From positions 1,116,001-1,180,000 of the forward strand of contig JBLDXI010000055.1 of NCBI GenBank assembly GCA_047495785.1: a stretch of DNA of 64,000 bases. The letters run 5' to 3'. Shown piece after piece: positions 23,068 through 36,178 of this stretch. A program made the translations under genes and the position numbers. Source of the DNA: Lepidodermella squamata (Eukaryota > Gastrotricha). The notes below the pieces were generated by a model. The model saw nothing but the letters and a program-made list of their open reading frames with translations, made no database searches and had not been told where the DNA came from. Numbering within the stretch: the first letter of the stretch is position 1; each line of letters begins with the position of its first letter.

Positions 23068-24686
23068 ATGCTTCAAAAACTCAAAAAGAGAATCAGGTCG
23101 TCTTCCGACGCCAGCAAAATTCGGAGTGGTAAAAAACAAGACTGTTAGTCGGCGGTGGAACCAGCTAAATTTTATGATCCATATTACGTTTATTTTTCAG
23201 CTTTGTCCAGCGATCCAAATCGGCCGCATGGCCCTCCACTCTTACCACATACGTCATCAACAGCTACTCTGGATGGCCCCGATTTTGCCGAGTTCTTCAA
23301 GCAGCATACTTGTTATGGTAATGCTAATCCTACTTGAATCGTTTTTTGCTTAACAGAAAATTTTACAGATTTGGTTCCGACGTCTTCGAAGATCGTGGTG
23401 CTGGACACTACTCTGTCAGCTAGAAAAGCGTTTTACGCTCTCATTCACAACAGGTAGGTTCATAAGTCAACCATCAGAGTTGAATTACATCATCTCCGCG
23501 TCATCTGTCGTAGTAATCAAAGGGCTAATGAACGGTACTTACATTGTTAGACATACGTATTCTTAAGTTGATTGGGCAAATTCACATTCAGTGAGTTGCG
23601 AGAAAGTCACGACCCACCATTTGACAGCCTTCCGGATTCGAAATAATTTTCAATTTTTTCACTAGCGTTCGAGCCGGTATCTTATGGTCTTCTGTGCAAG
23701 GCCAATTTACTGGTCTGTTGACCATCACCGATTTCATCCGCGTTATTTTGGATCACTGGGACAAACTCACACCTGATCAGCAATCAGCCAGTTCGGCACA
23801 ACACGCCGCTGGTTTGGCTGCCATCGAAGAGCAAACTCTCGATGAATGGCGAGCTGCCAAAAATCCATCGATCGAGAAAATTCGTCCGGCCCAATTTACG
23901 TGGATATCTGCTCAGGACTCGATGATGACTGCCCTTCAGACATTTTCGCACAATCGGATCCATCGCCTGCCGGTGATCGACACTGAAACAGGCAATGTCG
24001 TCTCGGTTCTTAGCCACAAGCGAATCCTTAAGTTTTTCCACATGTGTCTCCACTCGTTGTTTCCGTCATATCACGCGCCGCTGATCGGAAAGGACGGAAA
24101 AAGTTCCCGATCCCAATCTCCGACTCAGTCGACAGAAAATCGTGGAAGTACCACGTTGAGCCATCCCCTTTTAAGTCGAAAATTGAACGAGTTGGGAGTA
24201 GGGACGTATGGCGAGAAGATGCTGATGGCTTACCCAGATGAAAGCATTGCAGTTGTACTGCGTAGGATGATCGATGCCCGAGTTTCGGCTCTTCCCGTTC
24301 TAGAACGCTCCACCGGCAAAATCCTATCTGTCTATTCACGATTCGATGCAATCTTCCTCGCTGCCGATGGTTCTTATGCCCAACTTTCAACCCCGCTTTC
24401 CCAAGCCATTGCCAAACGTCCGAGCCGGACCGCCGGCCTAATGCAAGCAGTTTTGACCTGCCGACCGGACGAACCTCTCGGTGTAGTTGTGGATCGATTT
24501 GTCACCGAGCAAGTTCACCGTCTCATCATAGTTGACGATAGTGGTCGATTGACTGGCATTGTTTCACTTAGCGATGTTTTGCGCTGTCTGGCCGGTATGA
24601 GCGGAATCCTTACTAAGCCGCCTCTTCTTTCTGTGCCGTCAGTCGACGAGCACAAACAGCAGCAGTATGAGCAAGATGTCGCGTGA
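23068..24686 (+). CDS. PRKAG: AMP-activated protein kinase gamma subunit
   Basis: Exons 23068-23128, 23201-23317, 23369-23453 and 23666-24686 encode about 427 residues. The gamma subunit senses AMP/ADP/ATP through four CBS domains. Key residues remembered from the mammalian protein are present: Arg in SVRAGILWSS, Asp in LTITDFI, His-Arg in RIHRLPVID, Lys in HKRILKF, Asp in SRFDAIFLAA, His-Arg in QVHRLIIVDD and Asp in GIVSLSDVL, so nucleotide binding is expected to be intact. Between CBS2 and CBS3 there is a Ser-rich insert of about 25 residues (SSRSQSPTQS region). The short basic N-terminus is clearest if exon 1 skips to the acceptor at 23200. An alternative acceptor at 23148 gives a frame conflict with this exon 1. 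Confidence 0.93.
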
Positions 24687-25541
24687 TCATTTTCATCGTT
24701 CCAAGCTCTCAATTTGTTATTTAAGCTGACTGTATTTTCATCAGGTGTATTTAATTCAGTGAGGCAGCGCAAGCTCCGTCGTGCTATTTTTCAGCTCCCA
24801 AACTCCTTTCAATTAAATTAGCCCAACTCGGAATGCTCTTGTTTTGTGTTAGATAGCAAGACGCAAAACTACCGAAGCATTAGAGAAAATCTTCCTCTCA
24901 TTAGTTTTCCCAACTAGTGGAGGTATTCGACGAAATTTTGAAAAATACTATTCTAGTTACACATTCGCGATTTCGACGATGAACTTCGACGATATTCCCT
25001 CTTCATACACGTTGAAGCGTGCATATTGGTTGATTCAAAAGCAAATTGTATCAACATCATAGCAATCCGCATTCTTGTTATATTCATGCTGAAATATATA
25101 TTAATATTTTTGCGTAAAAAATCATACTTGTTATTTCTAAAACATTGTACGTGTTTGTGATGTGTTTATAATGTTAGTTTTCGATGTTTGCTGATTATTA
25201 GCTCGGATTTCTCCAAATGCGATGGCTTGACTTGTTTACGGAAATGCACTGCGAGAACGATGGCCTGAGATGAATATTTTGTATTTTATTTAGAAGCAAT
25301 ACGAATTAGCGTTGAGTGTTCGTGAAACCTCTATTTACCGTCTTATGGAGGACAAAAAGATGTAACGCGCGTTTAGTTTCTTCACTTCCTCGAAATTGAA
25401 ATTCAACTATTATTATATATGTGGTATAAATTTAATGGTATCGAAGAAATAAACCGAATAATGGCTTCGTAAGAGGTGAATTTTTACATTCAATAACCAT
25501 CTTCCTGATTCTAGTGATAGTTCTATTTATTAACACTGAAA
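24687..25541. other. Intergenic, about 0.85 kb, nothing recognised
   Basis: AT-rich 3' and 5' flanks of AMPK gamma and RWDD1. No exon-like frame or repeat was found. Confidence 0.55.
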
Positions 25542-26349
25542 ATGGCTGGAAGCAAGAGAGACGAGCAAGAGCAAGAGATTGATTGTTTGATGTCAATGTT
25601 TCCAGATGAGCTGAACGGTAACAATTCTTCATGGTGTTGGGTATTATTATGAAGTTGTAATATTTCTTATTCAAGTGGTGGAAAAGAAGCCTCTTTACAT
25701 TTTGGAAATAACGCTCAGAAATATTGCCGAGGAGGAGCCTGATTGTGAAGTTGAAATAACTGTTCGATTCAAGCTCGGTCTCAACTACCCGGATGAGCCT
25801 CCAGAAATATCTGTCACTGACAGCTCTTCGATAACAGATGAAGAGCTCGCAGCGATATCCACTAGCTCTAACAAAGTGGTGAGTAGTTCGGCCGAATTGA
25901 AGTTCTTGATTTTGCTGAATTATTGGCTTTGATAGTGTGAAGATAGCTTGGGCATGCCAATGATCTTCAGTGTTGTAATGCAAGTGCAAGAAATGTTAGC
26001 CGTAGCTGTTCAGCGTGTCGTTCAAGAAGCCCGCGATCAGAACGAGCGGGCTAAGCTGGAGCGTGAGCTGGCGGAGAAAAAACGGTTTCACGGCACTCCG
26101 GTTACTCAAGAAAATTTCCTGGCTTGGAAACGCCGCTTCGATTCTGAAATGACCGCCATCAGATTGGCAAAGTTGAAATCGGGCGAAATCAGCGCTCCGA
26201 AAAAGCCGACCGGTAAGGAGCTGTTTCAACGCGATGAATCACTTATCGACGCGACTGGTATTGCTGACGACGACGAGATTGAAGACTCGACCGATTCCGA
26301 GGACGAATCGAATCAGTTGCAGCCTGATCTTGGTGTCGGCGATGAGTGA
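25542..26349 (+). CDS. RWDD1: RWD domain-containing protein 1 (Gir2-like)
   Basis: Exons 25542-25617, 25676-25878 and 25936-26349 encode 230 residues; human RWDD1 has 243. The RWD fold is seen at the N-terminus (EQEIDCLMSMFPDEL, LNYPDEPPEISV, with the conserved YPxxxP turn). SLGMPMIFSVVMQVQEML closes the domain. A charged coiled coil follows, then the diagnostic FHGTPVTQENFLAWKRRFDSE motif and an acidic tail. Yeast Gir2 and mammalian RWDD1 bind DRG-family GTPases (DRG2/Rbg2) and touch the Gcn1/translation pathway. A TTCTAG acceptor-like site is 27 bases upstream. It is the first gene in the run RWDD1-LAS1L-MOCS1; the gap to LAS1L is 193 bases. Confidence 0.9.
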
Positions 26350-26512
26350 ACCCTTTGTATTCGTATATTTTGATGCTCAAATGAATATCAAAGCAAATCA
26401 TCTATGTTGTTCTTGCGTCATTTCTTTATAATGTGCCGGCTAGTATACCAAAATTAACGGTGACATGGTTGCAATTAAATGCATCTTTTCGAGTCGATCA
26501 TGCAGATTTTAA

Positions 26513-26525
26513 TATTTGATTCTAG
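26513..26525 (+). promoter_or_regulatory. Putative trans-splice acceptor of LAS1L
   Basis: A T-rich tract ending in GATTCTAG lies 17 bases before the LAS1L start codon in a short intergenic gap. Confidence 0.4.
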
Positions 26526-26542
26526 ACTTTTAATTTGAAGCG

Positions 26543-28047
26543 ATGAAGTCCAGCTTATTTTTCTGCAACAGAGAGGACTTTGTCGAGGTTGCGGATCTTG
26601 TTTTGAGCAATACTCCAGAAGACGACGTGAAAGCGATTTCAAGGCTTGCCCATTGGAAATGCAGCCTTACGAATATTCCAGCTCCGGTCCTATGCACTCA
26701 TTCGCTTCTGATTATCAAATCGTTCAATGCCTTTGACGAGCATTCAGCTGATCCAAACGAATTGAATGCCTCGCCTCGGTCCTACGTCGCGGATGAGTTT
26801 CGTAACTTGGCTTACGCCAGTGCCGTTTCTCGATCTGTTAGCCTTCTTCTTGAAGATAACGAAGAATTGCATGGCCTTTCGATGAAAGCCACTGCATGTG
26901 CGGTAATTATTTCAAAATTAAAATTTCATTGAATCTTAACTTTTTTTTGTCAGATGGGATTGCCTGATTGGATGACTGATGTGCGCAATGAAATAGCCCA
27001 CGGCAGACGAATGCTTTCGCTTGATTTCTTGGCCAACGTCATCGATCGGATTCTCACTTGGCTAAGGGAGTATTTTTGGAGAGACTTGTTGGATAAATAT
27101 ACGAGCTGTGAATATTTTCTGCTCCATTTCTATAAATTCAACCTCTGCTTTTTTCAGTTGTCAAGTCTGGGGGTATCGGCGATCCGTTGTGGCTTCAGCT
27201 AGAAGATTTGTTGGTGAATTATGAGCAGCAAACATTCCGAGCCATCACCATGTCAGAATCCAACATGCGTGTGATTGCTACTCGGCGCCGAGTCCAAATC
27301 GTGCGACAATTGGGTAACATCGCTCGCCAGAATCTAGCTGAATTCCTCAAGTGCTTCGTACGGTTCGGCTACATGTTCCCTACAATAGAGCAGTTACGGT
27401 TTTTGAGCGTCGACGAAAATGTCCTGCAGTTGTGGAGCAGTTCATCTCGAGATGTGTCAACAACACACAGCGTGCTGAACAAGCGCTTAAATGCCGCCTA
27501 TTTGAAGACTAGAAAATTCTGGAAACTTTTGATTTTTCATCTCTCGTCATCCGTGGGTAATTTTTTGACGATTATATTGTTCACTGAATATTTTTTGTTT
27601 GCTGTCAGAGCACTGCATCCCAGCGTTAATCGAGGCTGTTGTTAAAAGTTGTCCCCAAGATCCCACGACATTTGAGAGGCAAATCCGCCAGAATTGTTGG
27701 ATCAACTACTTGATCGATAAATACGTCGCAAGTAAGTCTCTTGATTTTAAAGAAATGCAAATGTTAAATGGAACCTTACAGAACAACCTGCTCACGGCGC
27801 TGAAGTCATGGAAAGATGTTCAAAAGACCCGACAAATCTCAGCCTTGCTGCTCTACGCCGGTTGTCTTTCATTAATTGGAACCGTCGGAGTGATTCGTTG
27901 AAATGCGCGAACCTCATCGAGCTTATGGTGGCATTTATCGGACCCCAAGAAGTCGCAGTCGACGCTCTGTCAGCCGAAACAGGAGCGAAATCGTTGTTCT
28001 CGGTGGAGGATGCTGAGAAAATGATTACAGAGCATAAACAACAATAA
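26543..28047 (+). CDS. LAS1L: LAS1-like ribosome biogenesis endoribonuclease
   Basis: Exons 26543-26902, 26954-27107, 27158-27556, 27609-27731 and 27782-28047 encode 433 residues. Las1 with the Grc3/NOL9 kinase cleaves ITS2 of pre-rRNA during 60S maturation in the nucleolus. The N-terminal HEPN-type domain includes VISRLAHWKC-like and FRNLAYASAVSR helices. The R-x4-H-type motif is visible in MGLPDWMTDVRNEIAHGRRM (Arg-Asn-Glu-Ile-Ala-His), the proposed catalytic element of the family. The middle and C-terminus diverge from vertebrate LAS1L, which is much longer. Exon 2's end at 27107 was chosen because it gives a 50-base intron in phase; a donor at about 27070 would also be in phase and shorter. 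The gap to MOCS1 is only 78 bases. Confidence 0.86.
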
Positions 28048-28125
28048 GAAATTGTGCCATTTTTAGCCGAGTTTAATATTTCAGATCAAAATCTTTTGCC
28101 GTATAGGTAGAAATTTAATCTTTTC

Positions 28126-29328
28126 ATGAATAACATTCGCCTTCTACCAAATCGAGCTTGGCGAGCCCTGGTGAGTTGCATTTTCTGCTTAAAATATGGC
28201 TAAAGAATTCGCAAACGTTACAGCAAGTTCGATCTGTGGCGAATTCTGTTGTTGCAAGTCCTTCTCCTGTGAACATCGAAGCTCAACATCCCCTGACTGA
28301 CAAACATGGCCGATTTCATAACTACCTCAGAATTTCTATAGTGGAGAAATGTAACTTGGCCTGCAAATATTGCGTGGCGGACGAAGATATCCAGTATTCA
28401 GCAAAAAGTGAACTTCTTTCAGCTGGTGAAATAGCGCGGCTAGCGAAAACGTTCGTTAGTCTGGGAGTGACAAAAATCAGGTTAACTGGAGGCGAGCCGA
28501 CTATTCGTTCGGACCTTGATAAAATAATAGCATCAGTTAACGAACTGCGACCGATGGGCTTGAAAGAGATTGCTCTTACAACAAATGGAATCGTATTAGC
28601 GAAAAGGTTGCCGTCTTACAAGGCTGCTGGTTTAGATTCGTTGAACATAAGCCTCGACACTATGCTACCAGATAAATTCAATTACATAACCGGCCAAAAC
28701 GGACTAAGCCTGGTTTTAAAAGGAATCTTTGCTGCTTTCGATCTCGGCTACAAACCTGTCAAGCTTAATGTTGTTGTAATGGCCGGAGTAAATGAGACAG
28801 AAATGACCAGTTTTGTTGAGATGACTAAAGACTACCCGTTGGATGTTCGATTCTTGGAATTCATGCCGTTCGATGGCAATAAATGGTCGCGTAATAAAAT
28901 GGTGCCTTACCGTGAAATGGTCAAGCGAGTGAAATCGCAATATCCTGACATGAAACCCGCGGGCAATTCGCCGACAGACACGGCCAAGTCTTTTGTTATA
29001 CCTGGTTATGAGGGACGAGTTGGCTTCATAACGTCGATGAGTGATCACTTTTGTGGAGGTTGTAACCGATTGAGAATAACTGCTGATGGCCATTTGAAAG
29101 CTTGCCTTTTCGGCACGAATGAAGTCGACCTGAAAAATTCGCTGAGAAGAGGGATTTCTGACAACGATCTAACTGAACTTATATCTGCTGCGGTGAAACG
29201 AAAAGCTCCTAAACACGGAGGTATGAAGTTTTACAAATTTATTCAATTGGCACTGATGTATTCATTTGTTAGGAATGGACCTGATTCAGCAACTGAAGAA
29301 CCGTCCCATGATTCTTATCGGTGGGTAG
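28126..29328 (+). CDS. MOCS1: MOCS1A isoform ending in Gly-Gly
   Basis: If the donor at 29321 is not used, exons 28126-28170, 28224-29220 and 29273-29328 encode a 365-residue MOCS1A ending NRPMILIGG and TAG. The conserved C-terminal Gly-Gly is required for MoaA-type activity and inserts into the active site. This is the same A-only versus A-B arrangement known for mammalian MOCS1, here reached with a single GT site. The A-only transcript would carry the MoaC frame downstream as a second cistron. Confidence 0.8.
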
Positions 29329-30026
29329 CTTGCAGCATGCGGTTAATTTTTAATGTATTTTTGAAAACAGTTCGCGACTTCAATAACAATGGTTATTGTC
29401 TTTTTACAGCCTGCAGGCCTTCGCGGACTCGAAAAGTCTTTCAACAGCGCTCAGAAACATTGTTCAAGAGCTTTTACTCCTCCAAACATTCCAATCTAAA
29501 TCGCTTTCAGAAACGATATTTATGTTCTTCTACCCCCTGTAATGATGATTTGATTCAATTAAAAGCGATCAAAATGGCTACTGTATCGGGCAAGAAGCCG
29601 ACTTATCGCACTGCGCATGCTGTTGCAACGATCCAGCTACCCCAAAAAACCTTCGAAATGATAGTAGAAGGTCGTTTGCCCAAAGTTTCTTCGTTGACCG
29701 CGTTGGTGGCTGCGATTCAACTTGCAGGTGTGAATGCTGCGAAGAAAACTCCAGATTTGCTTGCCCTGTGCCATCCGATTCCTATTTCTTCCGTGGATAT
29801 TCGTGTTTTTCTCGATAAATCGAAGTCTTCCTTCCGCATTGAGTCTTTTGTTTGCGCTGATGGAGCTGTAACCGGAGTTGAGATGGAAGCACTCGTTGCT
29901 GCCAACGTGGCGGCTTTGACTTTATATGACATTGCGAAATCAGCTGGTTCGCAAGATATTCTTATAACCGAGGTGAAATTATTGGAAAAACGAGGTGGAA
30001 AGTCAGATTATACGCGGGTAAATTAG
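28126..30026 (+). CDS. MOCS1: Molybdenum cofactor biosynthesis protein 1, MOCS1A-MOCS1B fusion form
   Basis: Exons 28126-28170, 28224-29220, 29273-29320 and 29410-30026 encode a 568-residue fusion. The enzyme makes cyclic pyranopterin monophosphate from GTP, in the mitochondrial matrix in animals; the basic first exon fits a targeting peptide. The MoaA-like half has the radical-SAM cluster CNLACKYC (Cys about 58, 62, 65), the GGEP motif and the second cluster CGGCNRLRITADGHLKAC (Cys about 292, 295, 309). The MoaC-like half begins near residue 419 and has the ALCHPIP and GAVTGVEMEAL signatures. In this spliced form the Gly-Gly tail of MOCS1A is removed, as in the human fusion transcripts where MOCS1B is the active part. 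The linker is about 65 residues. Confidence 0.94.
29318..29328 (+). promoter_or_regulatory. MOCS1 splice switch: donor overlapping Gly-Gly-stop
   Basis: The sequence ATCGGTGGGTAG reads Ile-Gly-Gly-stop when unspliced. The same GTGGGT is a 5' splice donor (at 29321) that joins in phase to the acceptor at 29409. Use of this one site decides between MOCS1A and the MOCS1A-B fusion. Confidence 0.75.
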
Positions 30027-30220
30027 TGCAACGAAATAGAAACTATTATAGAAACTATATTATAGTGATATAAAAGCGGCAATTTATTGTTGATTTCTCA
30101 TGATCGAAAAGAAAGCACAAGTGAATAAAGTATTTTTGATACATTGTCTTGTGTTTTGTTATAAGTTTGGCAATACCTGTAAATTTGAAAATGTTTTAAG
30201 CCTGAAAGTTATTTGGCGTC

Positions 30221-31321
30221 TTACATTACCTGTGATTTCAAAAGACCACTGGAGTCTGAGTCCTTCTTGAAATTAAAATCGCGACCCCACTCAGCATTTT
30301 CTACAGCAACTCCTCGCGGTATTTTTCGACCTGGCGGTGGTCTTACTTCAACTCGCACTTCAGGTGGCGGCGCAGGTGGAGGAGCTCTTGGTGGGGCTGT
30401 TAAAAGGAATTTTTCTTAGATTTAATGTTAGCTTTTCCAAGAATCATTCACCTGGTGGTGGTGGCGGCGGCGGAGGAAAACCTGGATCCATCGGCATCTG
30501 AATCACATTTTAAAACGTCAATTCTTCCAATGATAATTCCAAAAACACGAATCATTGTTTATAAATGGCTTTCTTTATTTTAGGTTCATCATCAATGCAC
30601 CAAGAGGGCTATGGGATTTCACGGCAAAAGGTTGTTATGCCCAGACAGGATTTTAGACTTTTTATTGCACTGTTTTACGTGAGTGGTCGTTTCATGGCGT
30701 GATAAATCTGACGCTGCCGGCTGGTAGCGACTATAATTGGGAAAAACGAAAGCTTCATTAATTAATAGCCCGGCACGTTTGAAATGACATTTTACGGAAG
30801 TGGCTTTTAAACTTATATTCTAACCAAATATGAACAAGAATTTTAAAATTTCGGTGCATATTTGATATGTGATCCTCGCCTTGTCTCTGTAATCTAACTT
30901 GAATGGGTGAATCATAACAGTATACCGAACTAGGGTGCTAATGATTCCGAGCCCCATTGGTGGCAAAGCTTTTTATTTTTGTTATTAACATTTTAGAAAA
31001 AATTTATTAACTAACCTCTGGTGGTCCTCCTACTGGCATCATTCCAGGCATAGGTGGTGGCATCATAGGCATCATTGGTTGTGCTCCTGGGAAGAATGTA
31101 GGCATTGTGGATGGAACGACATGTATTTTTCTCCGATTTGGTTCTTGCCGTTTTATTACGGCTATATTAAGGCTGCTGCGTTGTTGCTGTTCGTCAGGAC
31201 AACATCCTTTGCCGAAGCCACCACAGCAAAACACGAAAATCATGCATCCTGCTATAACTGCGATCAGAAAAGCTCCAAGAACACCAACGATAAGCGCGAT
31301 ATCCGCGACTGTTAGTGCCAT
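30221..31321 (-). CDS. Small single-pass membrane protein with Cys-rich juxtamembrane and Pro-rich tail
   Basis: Minus-strand exons 31321-31016, 30497-30452 and 30396-30221 join in phase to 175 residues. I do not recognise the family. Residues about 5-31 form one hydrophobic helix directly followed by a Cys/Gly cluster (CCGGFGKGCC), a likely palmitoylation site. Next come a short basic stretch (KRQEPNRRKIH), a Met/Pro/Gly repeat (MMPMMPPPMPGMM), a run of eight prolines, an APPRAPPPAPPP segment and a charged C-terminus. With no signal peptide before the helix it is probably a type III-like plasma or endosomal membrane protein whose tail could bind SH3 or WW domains. The second intron (30498-31015) is 518 bases, long for this genome, and an extra exon may hide in it. 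Confidence 0.6.
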
Positions 31322-31959
31322 AAAAAATTATCACTTTTAAACTCAAATTTTGTGTGTACTCGAACAGCAGAAAAAAACAAGTGATAAATTCTTGCGTCTT
31401 CTCCTGTTTTACTCTGCAGTCATAGCGACCTTTTTTCAAGTTGGGCGTTGCTTTCAAAAGTAATTCATAAAACTGAATACAAGCCAGCTGAATGCTTATT
31501 TATTTTCATTAGTGCAATAAAAGAAAATTCGAACTAAACATCACGTTTATTCATCGCAGAAAAAATCTTTTCACCGTGAGACAAAATTTAGTTTCTGGTA
31601 ATATCACCTTTCCAGACAATACCGAAAATTAGCATCGCTGTGCGTGACGTAGTTCTGTACTTCGAATGAGACAGTGAGCGCCGATAAAAATTGTTTCAGA
31701 ACGTACAGAAGAAATAAACGAAAACACGAATGTAGCTAATGGTCAAATAAGCGCGTTGATTTCAATCTGAACCTAGTACAAATTAAAGTGGCTTTAGCCA
31801 CCAAATACAGCAGCAGACAAGAAAAATTCACTGGGATGTGCGCATGAAAGAGATATAAACAGTTTGGTTCGACATGCGATCAAGTTGTAATAAGGGTCTG
31901 ATCGTGATAAAAAGAAGTCAGTCTAGTGAGCAGGTAGCGGCGACGAGATGAAAAAACGT
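31322..31959. other. Intergenic, 0.64 kb, nothing recognised
   Basis: Sequence between the RBBP4 stop codon and the start of the small membrane protein, both on the minus strand. It probably holds the RBBP4 3' UTR and the promoter of the downstream gene. Confidence 0.5.
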
Positions 31960-33307
<1,348 letters not shown>

Positions 33308-33483
33308 TTAATGTAACCAACTAAAAAACATCATTTCATCCATTGAAAAACATTATTTCCACTCGAAAAATGACTACAACATTTGAGGTTTCAGATCAAA
33401 ACAAAATAATATAGCATAAAATATAACACAGCTCGATATTTGCAACATTTTTTCAAATAATAATTGACATGACCAGCAGGTCT

Positions 33484-35120
33484 TCACAAGTCTTTCCGCT
33501 TCGATGGCGCGGCTCCGCTGTCGGTAGTCGGCTCTTCTTGATTGTGGTTTGTCCATCGTAGAATGAACCGCCCGCGCAGAAGATAAAATGAACTCGCGCC
33601 GTTAGCGAGTGTGAGCAGGCCGACCTAATAATATTTAGCGATTTATTAAGGCGGCTCGTTTGAAAAGAATTTCGAGGACTCACCCCAAGGCATTGATGCC
33701 ACTCACTCGCGAAGAAGATTAGCTCGAACAGAGAGTAGGCCAGCGTGCAAAGAGCACATATGAGCGGAACGTCATAAAAGCGCACGGGCGATGAGAACAA
33801 CATCTGGAACAACAGAAACAACAACGTTTCAAGTTTTGCCGCTCAAAAATGTGCGTCATCCGGCGCGGGCGCCAAACACAGCGGCGCGTGCTTTTTCGAG
33901 AGAACACGCGCCATTTGACAGCTCGTTAGCAAATATGTGCCATAGCGGCTTCCGGTTACAGATAACACTTATCTGATTTCGCAAAAACGCGCGCGACTTA
34001 CGTGAAACTTGTTATGCAAACTCGACCCAGGGATGGCGGCGTTGAACGGGCAAATAGCTCGGTAAACTTTGCCTGAGTGGCGAACAATCGAGCCAGACGT
34101 CCACAACTGCGAGTCCGACCAACTGTGAGCGATCAAACAGATAAAATTACGCGCACAAAATTACGATTTCGTGACTTACAAACTGGCGGGGATCGGCGAG
34201 TCGAGCCGCTTCCACCTGCCCATGTGCGCCGCGCACCGTTGCATGATATCGACGTAGCGGCACGGCAGGTAAAAAGCGCAGTAGAGCGAAAATTGCGCGA
34301 GATAACTCAGCAGGATAACGTGACCGGCCCACAATTCATCATAGAAAACAGGGTCAGGCCCGGTGAATAATAATGGAATGATAGTGGCGTAGAACACTGT
34401 GACAGCACTATTGAAGAAAAGGTGCGCCAATCGCGTGTTGAAATCGGCCGCCAATTCAGTGCACTCGGCGCGACATGTCGCCGGCACGGGCGAACAAAGG
34501 TGAATAGTCGACCGGCCCAGCTCGTACGGGCAACAAATGCCCGTCGAGTACAGCGGCTTGAGATTGATGCCGAATAAAATAACGTAAGTAACAGCTGGGA
34601 ACAGCAGATAGCCAAATCGCTCAGCCGGGTACGTTTGAGATAGTTGGAATAGGAAATACGAGACTAGAAAAACGAAAGCCAAAACAGGCAATGCGACGGC
34701 GACGAAGAGTGTCTGTTTGAGAAAGCTGCGCTGTTGAGGTTTTCGATTCAAATCAATAGCGACACGGCAAAAGAAAGCGGCTATTCGGCGGAGAATGATT
34801 AAAATCGCCAAACCGACAACGTTGATGTCGAGTTTTTCGAAAGCTATCGGGTATTTCGCGTCCGAGTACGGCAGCCACCACGCAGTTTTGTAAATATTGC
34901 AGACTTGCAGCGCCAAACCTGTTAGACCCGCCAGCATAGCGATCAACTCGAACATGAACGGTGATAGCCATGGCATGTCGACCAAGTGAGAGTAAGGCGC
35001 CAAGTACTGGCAAATGAAGGGTGCAGCGGCCTGAGCTGAAGACGCCAAAGTTGCCGCCACGTTCACGTTATTATTACTATTCACGGATGATGAGGTCATA
35101 GGTGCAGCGTTCAACACCAT
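33484..35120 (-). CDS. TMEM39: TMEM39 family multipass membrane protein
   Basis: Minus-strand exons 35120-34180, 34122-34002, 33803-33684 and 33624-33484 encode 440 residues; vertebrate TMEM39A/B have about 490. Several hydrophobic segments span the chain. Family landmarks are NIYKTAWWLPYS, ECTELAADFNTRLAHLFFNS, LPCRYVDIMQRCAAHMGRWKRL and the later SIVRHSGKVYRAICPFNAAIPG. TMEM39 proteins sit in the ER membrane and are linked to PI4P transport and autophagy, and to collagen secretion and the ER stress response in worms. The N-terminus is Asn/Ser/Ala-rich and non-conserved. An acceptor-like CTATTAG is 9 bases before the start. RBBP4 follows 188 bases downstream on the same strand, so the two may be co-transcribed. 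Confidence 0.92.
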
Positions 35121-36178
35121 CGTAAAATTCTAATAGCAAAACACGAGGTTTAAATTTGCCAAGGAAAAGGTACATAACGTTTTATTGTTTCAGAGATGAT
35201 CAATTGCCAGTGAACCTAAATTCACCTCATCAAGTTTCCGATTTTTTTTTCAATTATTACGATATGTACATTATCATTCATCATCGAATTGCCAACCGAA
35301 AAACACACGAAAAACAGAGAGATGTTTCAATGTAGTGGTTAAATAGAATCACGGTACCGATATACATAGTCTCGTGCGTAAAACAAAATTTTCAGTGAAA
35401 AGATGAGGTGTATTCGAATTAGAACAGCAACAAAATCTGGCTCGTTTTATGTGTTTCCGCTTTTCAAATGTTTGTTTCTTTTTCAAATAACAAAAACAAA
35501 TTGAGCTTCCATGGCGCTTCAACATTCGACAGACTAAATATATGGCTGAGAACCTCGCTTATCACCATAATGTATGGACACTTCTTATAATAATATAGTA
35601 AATAGCAATCAACATTTTTTAAATAATGATACTATATACGTACAGCTGTACAATGAGCAGCCAAGGAATTATTGATTTGTTCTATATTATATAAATTCTA
35701 TCATATAGGTAATAATAGCCTCAAGGAAGTGAATCACGCGGGTCAAGAAAGTAAGCGCAACGGATTACCAAGCCAGCTTAAAAAAGGAACAAAAATCAGA
35801 CGCATAGTGGATTGATATATCCAATGTTTCGAATGACTGAACACAGTTACTTTTCCAACACCCGAGGCCACTTCTTCGAAGCTTTAAGGCATCTCTTATT
35901 CTATAAACATTTCTCGCACTGCACTATAATCAAGATAATATATTTTCAAATTATAATAATATTAATGTAATGATGCACATTTTTTGCAGAAACTCATAAG
36001 ATATTAGTTGCTAAATTATTATCATTATTATTTGGTTAAGTTCTGTTTGCCTAGAACAGTTCTTCAAAATGACGAAAACTCTATCACCATTGCGACTCTT
36101 CTGTAGAACTGCGGAAGAAAAACGGGAAAGACCACAGCAGCCAGAAGAGATTGCCGATAGATTATAGTTTGCTCCACC
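35121..36178. other. Intergenic, 1.06 kb, AT-rich, nothing recognised
   Basis: Between the TMEM39 start and the stop codon of the upstream deubiquitinase, both minus strand. No open frame longer than 60 codons and no repeat was noted. Confidence 0.5.

Noticed and set aside
30213-30419. Plus-strand Gly-rich frame
   Set aside because: Antisense shadow of the Pro-rich exon of the minus-strand membrane protein gene.
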